Assembly (NCBI GenBank): GCA_902702965.1
Contig: CACRXP010000550.1
Location: forward strand, 112,302 to 176,301
Origin: Spirometra erinaceieuropaei
Taxonomy: Eukaryota; Platyhelminthes; Cestoda; Diphyllobothriidea; Diphyllobothriidae
Length of the DNA: 64,000 nucleotides
Reading direction: 5' to 3'
Below, piece after piece: positions 45,096 through 55,540 of the stretch (positions within the stretch are counted from its first letter, which is position 1; each line of letters begins with the position of its first letter). A program made the position numbers and the translations under genes. The notes under the pieces were generated by a model that worked only from the letters and a program-made list of their open reading frames with translations, had not been told where the DNA came from and did not search any database.

Positions 45096-45689
45096 TCTCA
45101 GACTGTCCATCAAAGACTGTTGGGTGGAAAGGCTAAGGAAGTAGACCAGTCTGTGCTGTATTTTTTTTATAGATGTAACAGTCATTTGGCAGGATTAAGC
45201 AGCTATTTAATAAAAAGGAGGGGAACTCCAAATCGTGAAAAAATACCGAATTTCCAAAATGTCGATACCAGAGAGAGAGAGAGAGGTACTGTGGTATGCC
45301 TGTCAATCACTCCTCTGTCTGATCACAAACGAAGACCCGGCGGGATATATGCCCATTGCTGTTTGACCCAAACAGTCTATGGTTCCCGGATAGTCTTCAG
45401 TCCAACCTGTGAAGGCTAACCCCTGTTTTGTTAAGGAGTTCCGCGGGTAGAGAATATTTGGCTGAAATAATATCAATGCGTGAACGGATCAGAGACTTAG
45501 GCTCCGCCGGCCTGACGAGGGAATGACAACCGAGGACTGATGAATTGTTGCATTTGAATTGTCACTTCGGCAAGGATATCTTATGCGACCCCCTTGGGGG
45601 AGAGGGGACCGAATTTATTCACGAACCTAACTCCAATCAAGGCCAGGTCTTCAATGAGTAGTCTCTAACCCGTAAGCATTTAAGGAAAA
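45096..45689. other. No gene recognised; short (GA)n at about 45272
   Basis: A (GA)n run of about 16 bases lies near 45272. The 119-codon frame spanning it shows no domain. Confidence 0.3.
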
Positions 45690-45990
45690 GTTGGTCGTGA
45701 CCGTAACCCTAGGCCAAGTCCTAAAGCCCTTACCTTGGCCTCAACCCCAAATACAAACCATAGCCCAAGCCTGGCAAACCTAGTCCCAAGAATAACCAAC
45801 GAAAACATATTTTAACCGATGTCGAAACCCTAGCCTTGAGACGCAAATGGGCAACGTCAATGTCGAGAACGCTATAAGAGGCTTCCTGCATTACTTCTTC
45901 CGCCACCTACTGTCCGGTAAACCGTTATGAAGCCCACCAACCACCCTGGGCGGTTACCCTACCCTTACCGTCACTGTGTTTTGTGGTCCG
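45690..45990. repeat. Degenerate telomere-like (CCCTAA-type) repeats, third locus
   Basis: 'cgtaaccctaggccaagtcc', 'cttaccttggcctcaacccc', 'aaaccctagcc' and later 'gttaccctacccttacc' form a decayed C-rich array like the interior of T1. The GGYTAGATCGCAGTTGG termini of T1/T2 were not found around it. Confidence 0.5.
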
Positions 45991-47851
45991 AAGAGTTTTG
46001 TGGGCGATCGCCCTCCCCTCCCTACTTACAGGTTATTTTGCTTGTTTTTACAAATCAACGTAGACTTCACGCTGCCAGCTAACAGAGAGCCTACGCAGAG
46101 ATGGTGTCTACTGCTGTGATTGCGAAGCACAGAGAGAAGAATTTTGAGTCACTTTCAAGTAGATATTTGATTTAAACTGGTCCCAAATTGACCCGATCAC
46201 ACACATACGACGCTCAAGCGAACAAGATTTTCAAGGTCTGTTGATAGGACTACAAACAAATAGGTTATAACGTTCCAAAATGAGCCGCGGACGCTTTTAC
46301 TTGCATTAGAGCAACAATCTACGCCTTCAAATATGGTCATACTTCGGGAAAAGTGTAATTACAAGGAATGTTGTATTGTCACAAAGGCGGTTCGAAAAGT
46401 ATGCATAGTAACCACTTAAGTAGAAAAAAAGAGATCTTCCAATAACCGGTAAAAAGTGCAACCATATGGGGGTTAGAAAAACGTTTGCGCTTTTCTGTTT
46501 GACCAAGTATCCATAAGGGAGGCGCTCCTATGCGAGGTTCGGCAGTTGTTGTGAAATTCGCGCACTCTTTTGGGATAATTGCATTCACACGAGTCCTAGG
46601 ACCTGACAATAAAGGGCAAGATAAATAATGCAGCTTTGAGCAAATGGATGCGATCAGTTTAATATTTACGCTTTGGTAAGTAAACAAGCGAGCGGTTTCA
46701 ATTTGACGAGAAGTGGCTTCAACGGAATAAGTTACACGGGGACTGCATGCAGTGGACTCCATGTGCTTTGATGGCAGTTCAGTGCAGGGTTAAAACGAAT
46801 ACTTAATATTTCGGATCAGTGCATACACCAGACAACGGAGTCGTTAGTGTGGTCAGCTTACAGTCGTGGAACGACAAAAAAGAAATCCTGTATGCTAGCC
46901 TAAAATATATAAGTAATGGTAATGTGCTATCGCGCCTCGAATGCCTTTAAAAATTTGTCGGTGGTGATAGCTCGGTGCGTGGTGAAGTAGGCCGCAAAAA
47001 CAGGATATGTTTTTTCGAGATAACAAACACAGACTTTGATTGCATCAAGCAGACGGACACACTTTAGAAGCAATGTTTGTAGTGGAGGCATTTTGACTCC
47101 CAAATGAGATGTTTTAAGTTAGGACTTAATAATATAATCATACGTAGAAGTCATATTTAGTTAGTTTTCAGTCCATAAAACTATATAACAGAAAGCGCCC
47201 GAGATGTCGTTTTTAACTTTGCCTACGGATTCAGCCCAAAAATTGGAATTTAAAAAGTCTATTCCCCTCCCCCCCCAGATCACCTGGGACTCTCCCGTTT
47301 TGTCTTATCTTGAATGAAGTTGTAACATTTGCTTTCAAAAAGGTATGGAGAAACTGAATTCTGTCCTCAATTGTTATTTAGGAAGGATAAATTTTTGGCA
47401 GATTCACCTGTTGTCTTAGCTATGAAATAAAGACAAAATTACAAACCCGAAATATCCAAAACCTGCCAAAAAATGTGTTGCTGTTTTTGGGTATTGAACT
47501 TTAATCTAATAAATTTAACTCACGTTCGCTTGCCAGGAATAATTCAACATATTTTAAGAATGTAATGAAAGCAACATGCATTTCTATATTCAAGAGGCAT
47601 GCCTGTTTACCACACTAAATTGCCTTTATAAGTAATCATAAAATTCGGGATCGATAGACTACATGATAATCTCTAAAGAGTCACCAGCCTGACTCATCGG
47701 CCTCGACCATTGTGAACCACTTAATAGGAACTAATTCTGGAACCATGAAAAGCCAGTCAAAAATGTGCGCCGTAATATTACTTTTCAGCATTGTATCATC
47801 TGTTTGACTATTTTTTCGAAGAGTACTTTCCTGAAAGTTAGGCAAATTAAC
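45991..47851. other. No gene recognised (downstream of the bestrophin gene)
   Basis: AT-rich DNA. A 127-codon minus frame at 46379-46762 has no recognisable domain or splice context. Confidence 0.35.
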
Positions 47852-47855
47852 TTAC

Positions 47856-48070
47856 GATAAAATCTTATTTGGAGGGATTAGGCAGCCCAAATGTGCCATC
47901 CAGCTTTGGGAAGGTGGTTCGCAAATCGCAACTTTCCTCTCCCTGGATTTCTTTGGGATTCTCGGCTGTCCGACGTCTTCTGACAGGTCGACGTTGTCAC
48001 CGTCCGGGAAGACATCGCACAGCACAGGGGGAATCTCGCCGTTATAGGCTTTGTCCCAGAAAGAGCTGAA
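47856..48070 (-). CDS. Bestrophin-family gene, C-terminal exon
   Basis: The minus-strand acceptor (gatttttatag or the nearby ttcag) opens an exon starting FSSFWDKAYNGEIPPVLCDV, then acidic PDGDNVDLSEDVGQPRIPKK and a basic tail. 'FWDKA...EIPP' aligns with the conserved 'D-aromatic-W-(N/D)...(L/P)P' segment that follows the Ca-clasp region in bestrophins. Beyond it the tail is variable, as in the family. At the end a strong GTAAGT donor (exon end 47856) overlaps an in-frame TAA (47852-47854), so it may be the last exon or be followed by one I did not find. Assignment rests mainly on position after the three certain exons. Confidence 0.6.
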
Positions 48071-48173
48071 CTATAAAAATCAAAACAGCCTGTCAGCAGG
48101 TTTTGTTCTCTTTTTGAAGGACTATTGATGAAGATTTCAGAATTTCAGCCACTCCATTTCTTCGTCCAAAAAC

Positions 48174-48220
48174 CCTGGAGGTCCATCAGTTTGCCTTCCT
48201 TCTGGTCGAAGCATGCCTAA
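48174..48220 (-). CDS. Tentative small bestrophin exon
   Basis: After a long T-rich tract, 'gggccgcag' ends at 48221. The block reads LGMLRPEGRQTDGPPG in phase 0 after the 49068 exon (which ends NFQ). Splicing at a weak GG|GTTTTT donor to the alternative acceptor 'ttcag' at 48066 gives a 108-base intron and keeps the frame (GPPG-SFWDKA). The length fits the loop between the Ca clasp and the FWD motif, but the sequence itself is not diagnostic and the donor is weak. Confidence 0.35.
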
Positions 48221-49067
48221 CTGCGGCCCTCTGTACAGAGAACGCCAAAAAAACTGAAGCTGTTGGAATTCTCAGTTTCAAAACCCTGAATTCATCAAGC
48301 TAATTGCACACGCCAAGAGTTGATTGAAGCTGCATACAGACCCCATGATCAACCGCCTCCAGCTTTGATGAAAAGGTGGTTAATTGTCCAATGACCCCTA
48401 TATCTGTCGCTATTGTCATCTCTGATTCCTGCAGGAGTTCAAAAACTCAGAAAAATAGACTAATAGTTCCGGTGCCCGAATAACCCTTTTCCATACTCAT
48501 TAATACTTATCAATAAGAGGAATAGGTTTTCATGAACGTTTTCCTTAAACCCTTATTTTGGCGGTTTCACAAGCTCTGCGATGCTGACCGCGGATTTATT
48601 CTATCAAAAGATTAAGTCAGAGGGGATTACTCAAGCTGTGAGCCTGCAGACCGCTTACATTAGCCAAATGCAATCGCTACGAAGAGAAGTTGCGTTTTCA
48701 TTGATTTTCTACGTGATCTGAATGCAAGTACTTTGCATTCTCATCTCCAAACTGTAAACTTTGTTCTCCGTCGATGTGACCTGACAAGTTTGCGGTCCAG
48801 CACCTGACTCACCAGTCACTAAGGCAAAATAATTAGGCGGTTTATCTGTCAGAACATTTACGATCAAAATAAAAATCTCCTGTTAACTGCCCTTTCCTGC
48901 CTGGTTGTGCGACCTAACCACCATATCGTCTTCGTTTTCTAATTTACAAGAGATTCGGGTAAAAAGCTTATCATTAGAAAATACTTAAAAATCAACAGTA
49001 TTGTCCGTTTAGCATTGTAGAAATTAGAAGATTCAAATTAGGGAACTTAAGGAGGAATCTAACGCAC
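48221..49067. other. Bestrophin intron
   Basis: Intron between the clasp exon and the C-terminal exons. An open stretch on the minus strand near 48315-48440 after 'cctgcag' is not recognised. Confidence 0.4.
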
Positions 49068-49148
49068 CTGAAAATTTCTTTCAAGCATAGTACCCAATTC
49101 AAAATCGTCCGCATCCTCACCGAACGGATTTAACAATGAAAGCGCAAC
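49068..49148 (-). CDS. Bestrophin-family gene, Ca-clasp exon
   Basis: 81 bp between 'ttccgttgtag' and a GTGCGT donor: 27 codons in phase 0-0, VALSLLNPFGEDADDFELGT followed by MLERNFQ. This is the bestrophin signature 'VAEQLINPFGEDDDDFE..(W).(I)DRN(L)Q', the acidic loop that forms the cytosolic calcium clasp of these Ca-activated anion channels. One acidic position of the EDDDDFE run is Ala here (GEDADDFE). It joins directly after the exon at 51383-51535 (..GWLK | VALS). Confidence 0.9.
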
Positions 49149-49679
49149 CTACAACGGAAAATTCACTTCAGAGTGTAAATATGCCGGAATCTGTTGTAGT
49201 TAGTAACATTGACTTGAAAACGTTACCGGGTGCTAGATAGTATCCCGCCATGTTAACATATTCATCTGTACAAAGAGGATTTATCTTGTGAAAAAGAAAA
49301 GCAAGGGAATGCCAGACAAGTGTGCACAAAATCCGAGCCAAACGTGATTGGTCGTGCATTAATTTTCGTCAGTTAATAACGCATATTATTGGACTGTAGA
49401 CCTGCGCATATTTACTTTGGTAACCCCGGTGATAAAAAACAGGCAATCCTTTGACCTTCTGACCTTCTGACTGAGTTTGGCAAGGGTCTCCCGAAGGATT
49501 TACTTAGATTTTGTGCGTTGATTTTCAAAAAAGTGAAAAGCTGAACAGTGAAAACTTGAAAATATTCTATAAAACGCACGGGAGTTTAAGGAGACCCAAT
49601 GTGTGAAATTAATATCTCGTAGCCGTGTCATGCAACGATATGAAGTCCGCAAAATGCGTATGTGTGCTTCTAGCTGACG
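49149..49679. other. Bestrophin intron, no other feature
   Basis: Unassigned intronic sequence between the clasp exon and repeat D copy 7. Confidence 0.35.
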
Positions 49680-50145
49680 GTCTAAAGGTCTGAAAGCGTG
49701 TACAATGCCAGTATCAGCAAACCATGGCCCTCCCGGCCTGGTGTGCGCTGACAATTCTCTGGCACCTGGTTTCCTGCCAGTAGATGCGCTTGCGTCCCCA
49801 CTGGGTATACAGGTCGTAAGCATGGCTGCCCAGTCATCATCCTCTTCCCTCTGACCTGTCATGGCGTTGTTGTTGCTGGTTAAATTCTCGGTCAAGCGTT
49901 TGTTGTGAACCAGGGGGTGTGGAGTGGAGCGCCAAGGTGCGGGTTCGGCCGCGCCGCCCATCTGCGCCCTTCCCGCCTCCGGTCTCAACTTTATCTGGAC
50001 ACCGGGCTCAGGCGGGGAGAAAGAAATAGTGCAGTTGATGCTGAGCTAGTTTGCACTTGCTATAAATTAATTTGCCCGCATATCGTGCCTGCTTCACGTT
50101 GCTGTGGAGCACAATCGTCGTGTGCGACGGCCGAACTGTCAACTA
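49680..50145 (+). repeat. Dispersed repeat D, copy 7 (long)
   Basis: Collinear with copy 1 and the inverse of copy 6, from 'ccagtatcagcaaaccatgg' to 'gctgtggagcacaatcg'. It lies inside a bestrophin intron, antisense to the gene. Reading frames on either strand across it are repeat-derived. Confidence 0.7.
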
Positions 50146-51382
50146 ATATCCATACTGGCGGTATATTTAGTCAATTACCATCGGTATACTGCAAACTGTC
50201 TGATGACAGGTTGTGAATATTATGCGATTATGTCGGTGAAGCTGATGGAGGTCAGCCTAATTATTACTCTCAACTTTTGGACCGAGAGTGAGACGTTTTA
50301 CATAAAACATTTACTCCAAGTTGACGCACTGAATTCTGAGGAAATAATAATGCTTAGTGCTGTTGCCGCCGATTGCCGCCAAGGACATCGAGTTTGAAGG
50401 TGGCAAAGACCACCCGAAACAACGTCTGCTTCACACCCACACCCGGACTTAATCTAAGTGTTGGGCACAGTATGAATGCAACGCATGAGCAATAACATGG
50501 AGGGCGTGTAGGCGAGACGTCATTATCTGATGTTCGGGTATCGAATACGCTGACGGAAAGGCAAGGGCAACAACACACCCACGGATGGGAAGGAGCACAT
50601 AGATTGATTGTCCTCCTGAACCAATTAAAATCCGAGTGGATGGCGGGGGTCATGTGCAGCCAGAATATAATAGTAGAGAGGAGGTGAGGAATATTGTCAG
50701 AGGTACAATGCTGCTTGGGGCTTATTGTGCTTTCATGTGACCAATAATTATTTTGGCTACTGCCTAATGTAAATAAGTAAGGCCCTGCCGATTAATGTCT
50801 CCCGGTTGGATACATAATTAATTCTCTTTACTGGAAGAGGCAAGGGAACCCTCTAGCACGCAATACTGACATTAACTAGTATCAAGAACCTACCCCCAAA
50901 AAACACTTTTCTTGCTTTGCTGCTAGTCCTGAGCCCATGCGGGAAATCGGTAGACGGATGTGTTAAAAAATATATTTTCAAATGACTGTCACAGTCATTC
51001 TCCTGGAGAGACCTCCCAAAATGTGTGTAGCAGATGATTTATGAAGTTTGAATCTTTGGAAGTATACAACTGGCTGTTAGGTGTACTGAAGAACCAGAAC
51101 TACGTGGTACCGCACACCAGCGAAGAAATAGGACTATACCCGTCATCATCCTGTGCCTATTGAGTTGAAAAATACGCGAGTAACCCTGTCAGTCACCATG
51201 GATGCACAGCTGACGAGCTTATACTGACTTCGCTGGCATGGGACGCAGGTTTTGGCTGCAGAGGAAAGTGAGTGTTCACTTCGCATCCTGCTTTTACGAT
51301 TGATGGTTGAAAACTACTCACATGTGACAGTGTAAATAAGCTCTACTGACCCTCGAAGAAACCCAGTAAAATGAGTAATTAC
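50146..51382. other. Bestrophin intron, no other feature
   Basis: Unassigned intronic sequence. Confidence 0.35.
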
Positions 51383-51535
51383 CTTTAGCCAACCGGTGTA
51401 GAAGATCAGGTGAAGAAGACCAAAGACTGGCACATAAATATCGGCCGGATAAAGTGGAAGGTCCAGTGCCGGATCCAACATTTGCCAAGCGAAGACGGCA
51501 AATGCAAAGTATGCATACATTGTAACTGCGGACAC
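51383..51535 (-). CDS. Bestrophin-family gene, transmembrane exon
   Basis: 153 bp, 51 codons, phase 0-0, between an acceptor 'gattatatttcag' and a GTAATT donor. It begins VSAVTMYAYFAFAVFAWQML (hydrophobic membrane helix). It continues with a DP.L loop and then ADIYVPVFGLLHLIFYTGWL, the highly conserved 'D(L)(Y)VP(I/V)F..L....F(Y)(V/A)GWLKVAE' membrane segment of bestrophins. Family role: pentameric, Ca-activated chloride/anion channel of the plasma membrane. The preceding exon ends PLVYTQ and the following one starts VALS, reproducing the family's 'PLVYTQV' and 'GWLKVAE' junctions across introns. Confidence 0.93.
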
Positions 51536-52278
51536 CTGAAATATAATCGCTCTGCTTACCGAAAGAACTAGTTAGGACAAATATGGCAATGGATTCATAA
51601 GAAATAATACGAGGGACCAACTTTTCGTCTGCTGTAATGTGGTTATGCCTTAAGCACGGATTTAGACGACAAGGGATGTTAACTTGAGACAGGTGCGTCA
51701 TAACAATCATAGGGTCTGAAATATGGGTCTGAGATATGCTTCCAGAGTCTCAGACACCAATGTGTACTACGATGTCGAGTGAGGACCCCCTCGTTTTTAT
51801 TGTAAAGTGAGTAACCGTGGCACAGCCAATTGCGGCGGAAATGGGTGACTTTCGGACTTAAGTTTACCAAACGCAGTGACCGGTTGCCTTGTTTAGAAAA
51901 ACATACTATCCCTAGTCCAACAGTCAGTGTAGGCTGTTGGGAACTGGAAGATCATACGGTCGGAAACCGTCTTCCGCGATGTGACTAGAGATATCGCAAA
52001 CAGCTGCCAAACATTCTCCAATGAACCCAAAACGACAAAAAACGTAAACCACTTGTCAGCGCAAGGCCGACTGCGTTTATTAGTCATCTGAAGGTGCGTT
52101 TGACTTGGTGACTTTTACGCCTTGACAACGGTAAACCTACCGAGCTCTTCGAAACGTCAATAGCATAAAGTTTATTCTTCTTACACTGTTTACCCCAACT
52201 CTCCACTTCGTCGGCCCGAATAGTCATTATTTTTCTTCCAACCTGTAAGGACTTGGCTCTCTAATCTCATTTCCTTTA
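51536..52278. other. Bestrophin intron, no other feature
   Basis: Unassigned intronic sequence upstream of the foldback F7 insertion. Confidence 0.35.
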
Positions 52279-53888
52279 CAGAAGATGTTCTAACTCATGA
52301 ACTGTTAACCGAAACTCTAAAATGTATTTTCGACTCGAAAGATGGTAAGATCGCAGTTGGTAGCCAGACATTATACGTTGATGCCGACGACGTACGTACG
52401 GTGTGCTTACCATGTCTAGGGAACTTGTTATCAGTAGGTGTGCTCTTACTGAGTTAGGCAGGTCGCCTGTCTCGGTCAGACTCTTGAGTTTAGTGAGGGT
52501 TGGGGTTAGGCGTAGGTTAAGTTTTAGGATTGGCGTTTGCGTTTTAGGGTCAGGTTTCAGTGTTATGGTTACGGTTAAGGTTAGTATTAGGGATAGGCTT
52601 AAGGCTAAGGTTAGGGTCAAGGTTAGGGTTAGGGTTATGACTAGGTTTTAGCTTAGCGTTGCATTTAAGGATTTTAGTTACGTGTCGGTTTAAAGACTTA
52701 GGTTTAGGCTTTACGGTTGCGGTCAGGGTTGGATTTTAGGGTTAAGTGCAGGGTTTAAATTTCCGCCATTGTTCCACCTACTTAAAACTTCCCAGCACTT
52801 TCCCTGGTAACTTTACTTTTACCCAGAAACTCCAGCATTCCTCTATCAGCCCTTCCATTTACTCCACCCATATAACCCTTTTTCCAACCATTCCCGTACT
52901 ACACGGATCTGGATGTTCGCCTCCCCATTCCTGACTACCAACTGCGATCTAACCGAAAAGATTGCTTAAGTAGGGTTGTAATTTTGATTACCATACAACA
53001 CAATCCCATGATAATTTAGTTACTCTAAGATGCCGACTTTTAAATAAACTTCTTTATGGTCGCCTGTAAATAGTACACTTTGTAAAGATGACCTCTTAAA
53101 TAGCATTAATTTTTCTTATTGATTTTAGGTGTCCTTATAAACTCAAAAATATTTCATGTGAAACTTGTAAAATAATATTTATTCTATTACTCATTTCGTA
53201 GAAGGCCATGTCTTCTTTACATTTTATACTTAAAGAAAGCGTATAGTTTGCTTTTAGAAAACTTTTTCAATTCCCGAGTAATATTGAGCCCGACCTGCCT
53301 TTACACTTGAGTTTAGGGTTTACAAGCCACAGGTTGTTCATTTTCCGTGTATGAAAAACCACACATTTTTTACCGTACTAAGAGAAAACCATAGGGGGTT
53401 CATAAAATAGAGCGTTAAATTAGAATCACATGGAAAACGTGCACAACAAGATTAGTGAATGCGGACACTCGATGCTTTATGAACGAGTATTTCACCGTCT
53501 TAAAAAAAAACTCATAGTTGGAAATTTTTCAAAACCGCATTATGCTATTCCTTCAGGCATCAAATTTAAAGAAGACGTAATTGTCTACCAACTAAGTTAA
53601 TGCATGAATATTTTTACCAACGTTTCGTCTAAAATATTTTTTACATTTATAGAGACATTGAAAATAAACGTCAGAATGCATGCTATTTATGTATTCATTT
53701 TTTGCAGTGCACTTTTTACAGCCGGTCGGAAAGATTTTTTTATAAAAGTCGGCATCCTGATAAAACTAGATTATAATTGGATTAGACTGCACGGTGATTA
53801 ATGTTACAGGCCTACTTAAGTAATTTTTTCGAGTTGAAGACGCATTTCAGAGAGTCGATTTACATTTCATGAGTTGGTATATCTACTG
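52279..53888. mobile_element. Foldback element F7, split by a telomere-like element
   Basis: The left end (CAGAAGATGTTCTAACTC, 52279) and right end (...GAGTTGGTATATCTACTG, 53888) are flanked by TTA and TAA, fitting a TA target. Removing the nested 611-bp unit at 52344-52954 leaves about 1.0 kb, the family length. The centre is in the F1 direction. It sits in the bestrophin intron between exons 54285 and 51535. Confidence 0.85.
52344..52954. mobile_element. Terminal-inverted-repeat element with telomere-like interior, copy T2
   Basis: Termini GGTAAGATCGCAGTTGGTAG.. (52344) and ..CTACCAACTGCGATCTAACC (52935-52954) match T1. The interior is degenerate TTAGGG repeat on the plus strand (for example 'tggggttaggcgtagg' at 52501 and 'gggttagggttatgac' at 52625), the opposite strand sense to T1. 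It interrupts the foldback at 'tcgaaaagatt': the right flank is GAAAAGAT and the left flank CGAAAGAT, i.e. an 8-bp duplication with one lost A. The insertion into a known element proves that it moved as a unit. Confidence 0.8.
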
Positions 53889-54284
53889 TAAGTCGGTAGT
53901 TTTTCAGGGATGTCAGACCTTAGTGGCGACATATTCTCCTTTAAAACGCATGGAGCATGGACTAGATGAAAAAAAGTAGCTTGTTCTCCTTTAAATGCCC
54001 TTCAATGCTCTATATTTAGAAAATTTTATTATGTTTGACGGCACCGGAGTAAAGAGGCTATTTGAGTCTGCAGTTCTGTGAACAAGCATGACGTCATCTG
54101 CGGTGATGTCAAGATAGAGTTGATGAAAACACTTATCCTAGCTACTGAATTGTAAACGCTACGCTCGTGACACTCATCTCCAGACTAAACACTGCACCAT
54201 TTGAGTTAGCGTGAACGCAGCGTCAACTGAAAACATGAACACGTAAGGTAAGAGACGCGTAAACAACATTTAGCATGTTCCTAC
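53889..54284. other. Bestrophin intron, no other feature
   Basis: Unassigned intronic sequence between F7 and the next exon. Confidence 0.35.
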
Positions 54285-54523
54285 CTGAGTATAGACCAGT
54301 GGGACGTTTATCCAGTCATAGGCGTAAAGCGTGGCCAAATTCATGCGACCAGACATGAGTTCATCGATCAACCGCTCGACTGCACGTTGGCTAGTTATTG
54401 TCCCCTCTTTCTCCATTTCGGCCACGAGGTCCCCCGCCCAGAGCAATGGCAGGAAGTAGACCCCAGTACCACAGTCATTAATACTGGCAAGGTAAAGCTG
54501 CATCTCCTCCTTTGTCATTATAC
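54285..54523 (-). CDS. Bestrophin-family gene, first visible exon
   Basis: 239 bp between 'cctcttttag' and a GTAGGA donor: two bases + 79 codons. It reads IMTKEEMQLYLASINDCGTG.. and then WAGDLVAEMEKEGTITSQRA, ending with LYAYDWINVPLVYTQ. The end is the diagnostic bestrophin motif '(L/C)..YDWI(S)(I/V)PLVYTQV' at the start of a membrane helix. The N-terminal half matches the 'MT.EE...(F)....WVP..WA..L' cytosolic helical region. It continues in frame into 51535. The preceding 5' exons (N-terminal 'GFYV..VV.RWW' region) were not found upstream. A PLE copy lies about 110 bases upstream in the intron, in the same orientation. Confidence 0.93.
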
Positions 54524-54632
54524 CTAAAAGAGGATATTTCAGTCGAAGGTACCAGCTTATCTAACGAAAATGAACTATTATTATTATTATTATAGTTGTG
54601 AAAATCCCAATAACTATGTTCAGAAGAGACAG

Positions 54633-54680
54633 TTGCGAGCGAACGTTCCTTTCGGTAAATACTCATCAGGCCAATACAGT
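54633..54680 (-). ncRNA. Hammerhead-like motif at a PLE 3' end (group B1)
   Basis: Minus strand: CUGAUGA (54663-54669), GUAUUUACC, GAAA (54650-54653), then self-complementary GAACGUUC. Stem I is about 3 bp with a wobble. Same layout as 17581-17636. Core bases are intact, stems weak. Confidence 0.42.
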
Positions 54681-55540
54681 TACATAGGGCGAGGTACAGT
54701 GAGTTAAACAAAAATCGATAAAAGTTAGGTTTTAAATTACAGGCTAGGCAAGAGCGGAAGGGCGCAGAAAGTTGTATGTGGTTAGTCAAACTTTGACCAC
54801 GGTAAGCGCGGAGCCTGAACAAGGTACTTTTGGGCGCATAGGGTCGGTGTTCGTGACCTTATGGCGGCCGCTTCTGCTGTTGCTAACAGGCGCTGGCCAA
54901 GTAGCTTAGGGTAGCTCGAGGGGATCTTATAAATCACACGAAATGCTTCAGTGGGGTCCACACGATGCCCTGAGTCCACTGCATGCGCAAGGACGACGCT
55001 ATCTATTCTTCTAGTTTCACCTTTTGCCAGCCATGCGGGAGGGCGCTCTCGTATTCTTTTGGAAAGGCGCCGACTCATACGACCAATATAACCTTCTCCA
55101 CAGGAGCAAGTGAATGAGTAGATGCACATTGAGGCGGTCTGAGGGGTCAGCCTATCCTTACCTTCTCCGCGTAGAATAGGGTTAGTAGAGAATGATATGC
55201 GAACCCTTGCTGCTGGGAAGGTTACCGAGGCAGCTTGGTCAAGGCGTCTTCTTAGGAGTTCACCAACAATGTCTCCTTGGAAGGGGACTCTGAGGAACAA
55301 AGCTTTCTTTTCGGCGGTTAGTGTGGTGGGTTTTGCGGGTCGTTCGGCAAGGTTTTTTGCAATGAACCTGTCAGTGTACCCATTTTCGCGAAGCAAGTCC
55401 TGGATTTTTCTAAGTTCCTCCTCGATACTATCTGTTGAACAAATTTTTCTAGCCCTTTGTGCCAAACACCTGACTAGATTCCGTTTTTTATGGAGAGGTA
55501 TAAAACTGGCGAAGTTCGCGTATTGCTTCGTGATTAACAT
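54681..55540 (-). pseudogene. 5'-truncated Penelope-like element, group B1, with open GIY-YIG frame
   Basis: An open minus frame of 252 codons (54782-55540). It starts NFASFIPLHKKRNLVR (end of the RT region), RKICSTDSIEEELRKIQDLL, NGYTDRFIAKNLAERPAKPT, then the nuclease: YSFTCSCGEGYIGRMSRRLS (residues 141-160, literal Y-I-G at 151-153) and KRIRE, with the C-terminal EAFRVIYKIP. The GIY-YIG core looks intact, but the RT is missing, so it cannot transpose on its own. The first few codons come from flanking DNA. It belongs to a lineage distinct from the 38.5-kb PLE (different linker, no 'AHRP'). Confidence 0.8.

Noticed and set aside
46379..46762. 127-codon minus-strand open frame downstream of the bestrophin gene
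   Set aside because: No motif, no splice context in line with the gene, composition like surrounding AT-rich DNA.
48315..48440. Open stretch after a 'ctcctgcag' acceptor-like site in the bestrophin intron (ESEMTIATDIGVIGQLTTF)
   Set aside because: It does not match the bestrophin segment expected here and lacks a donor in a fitting phase.
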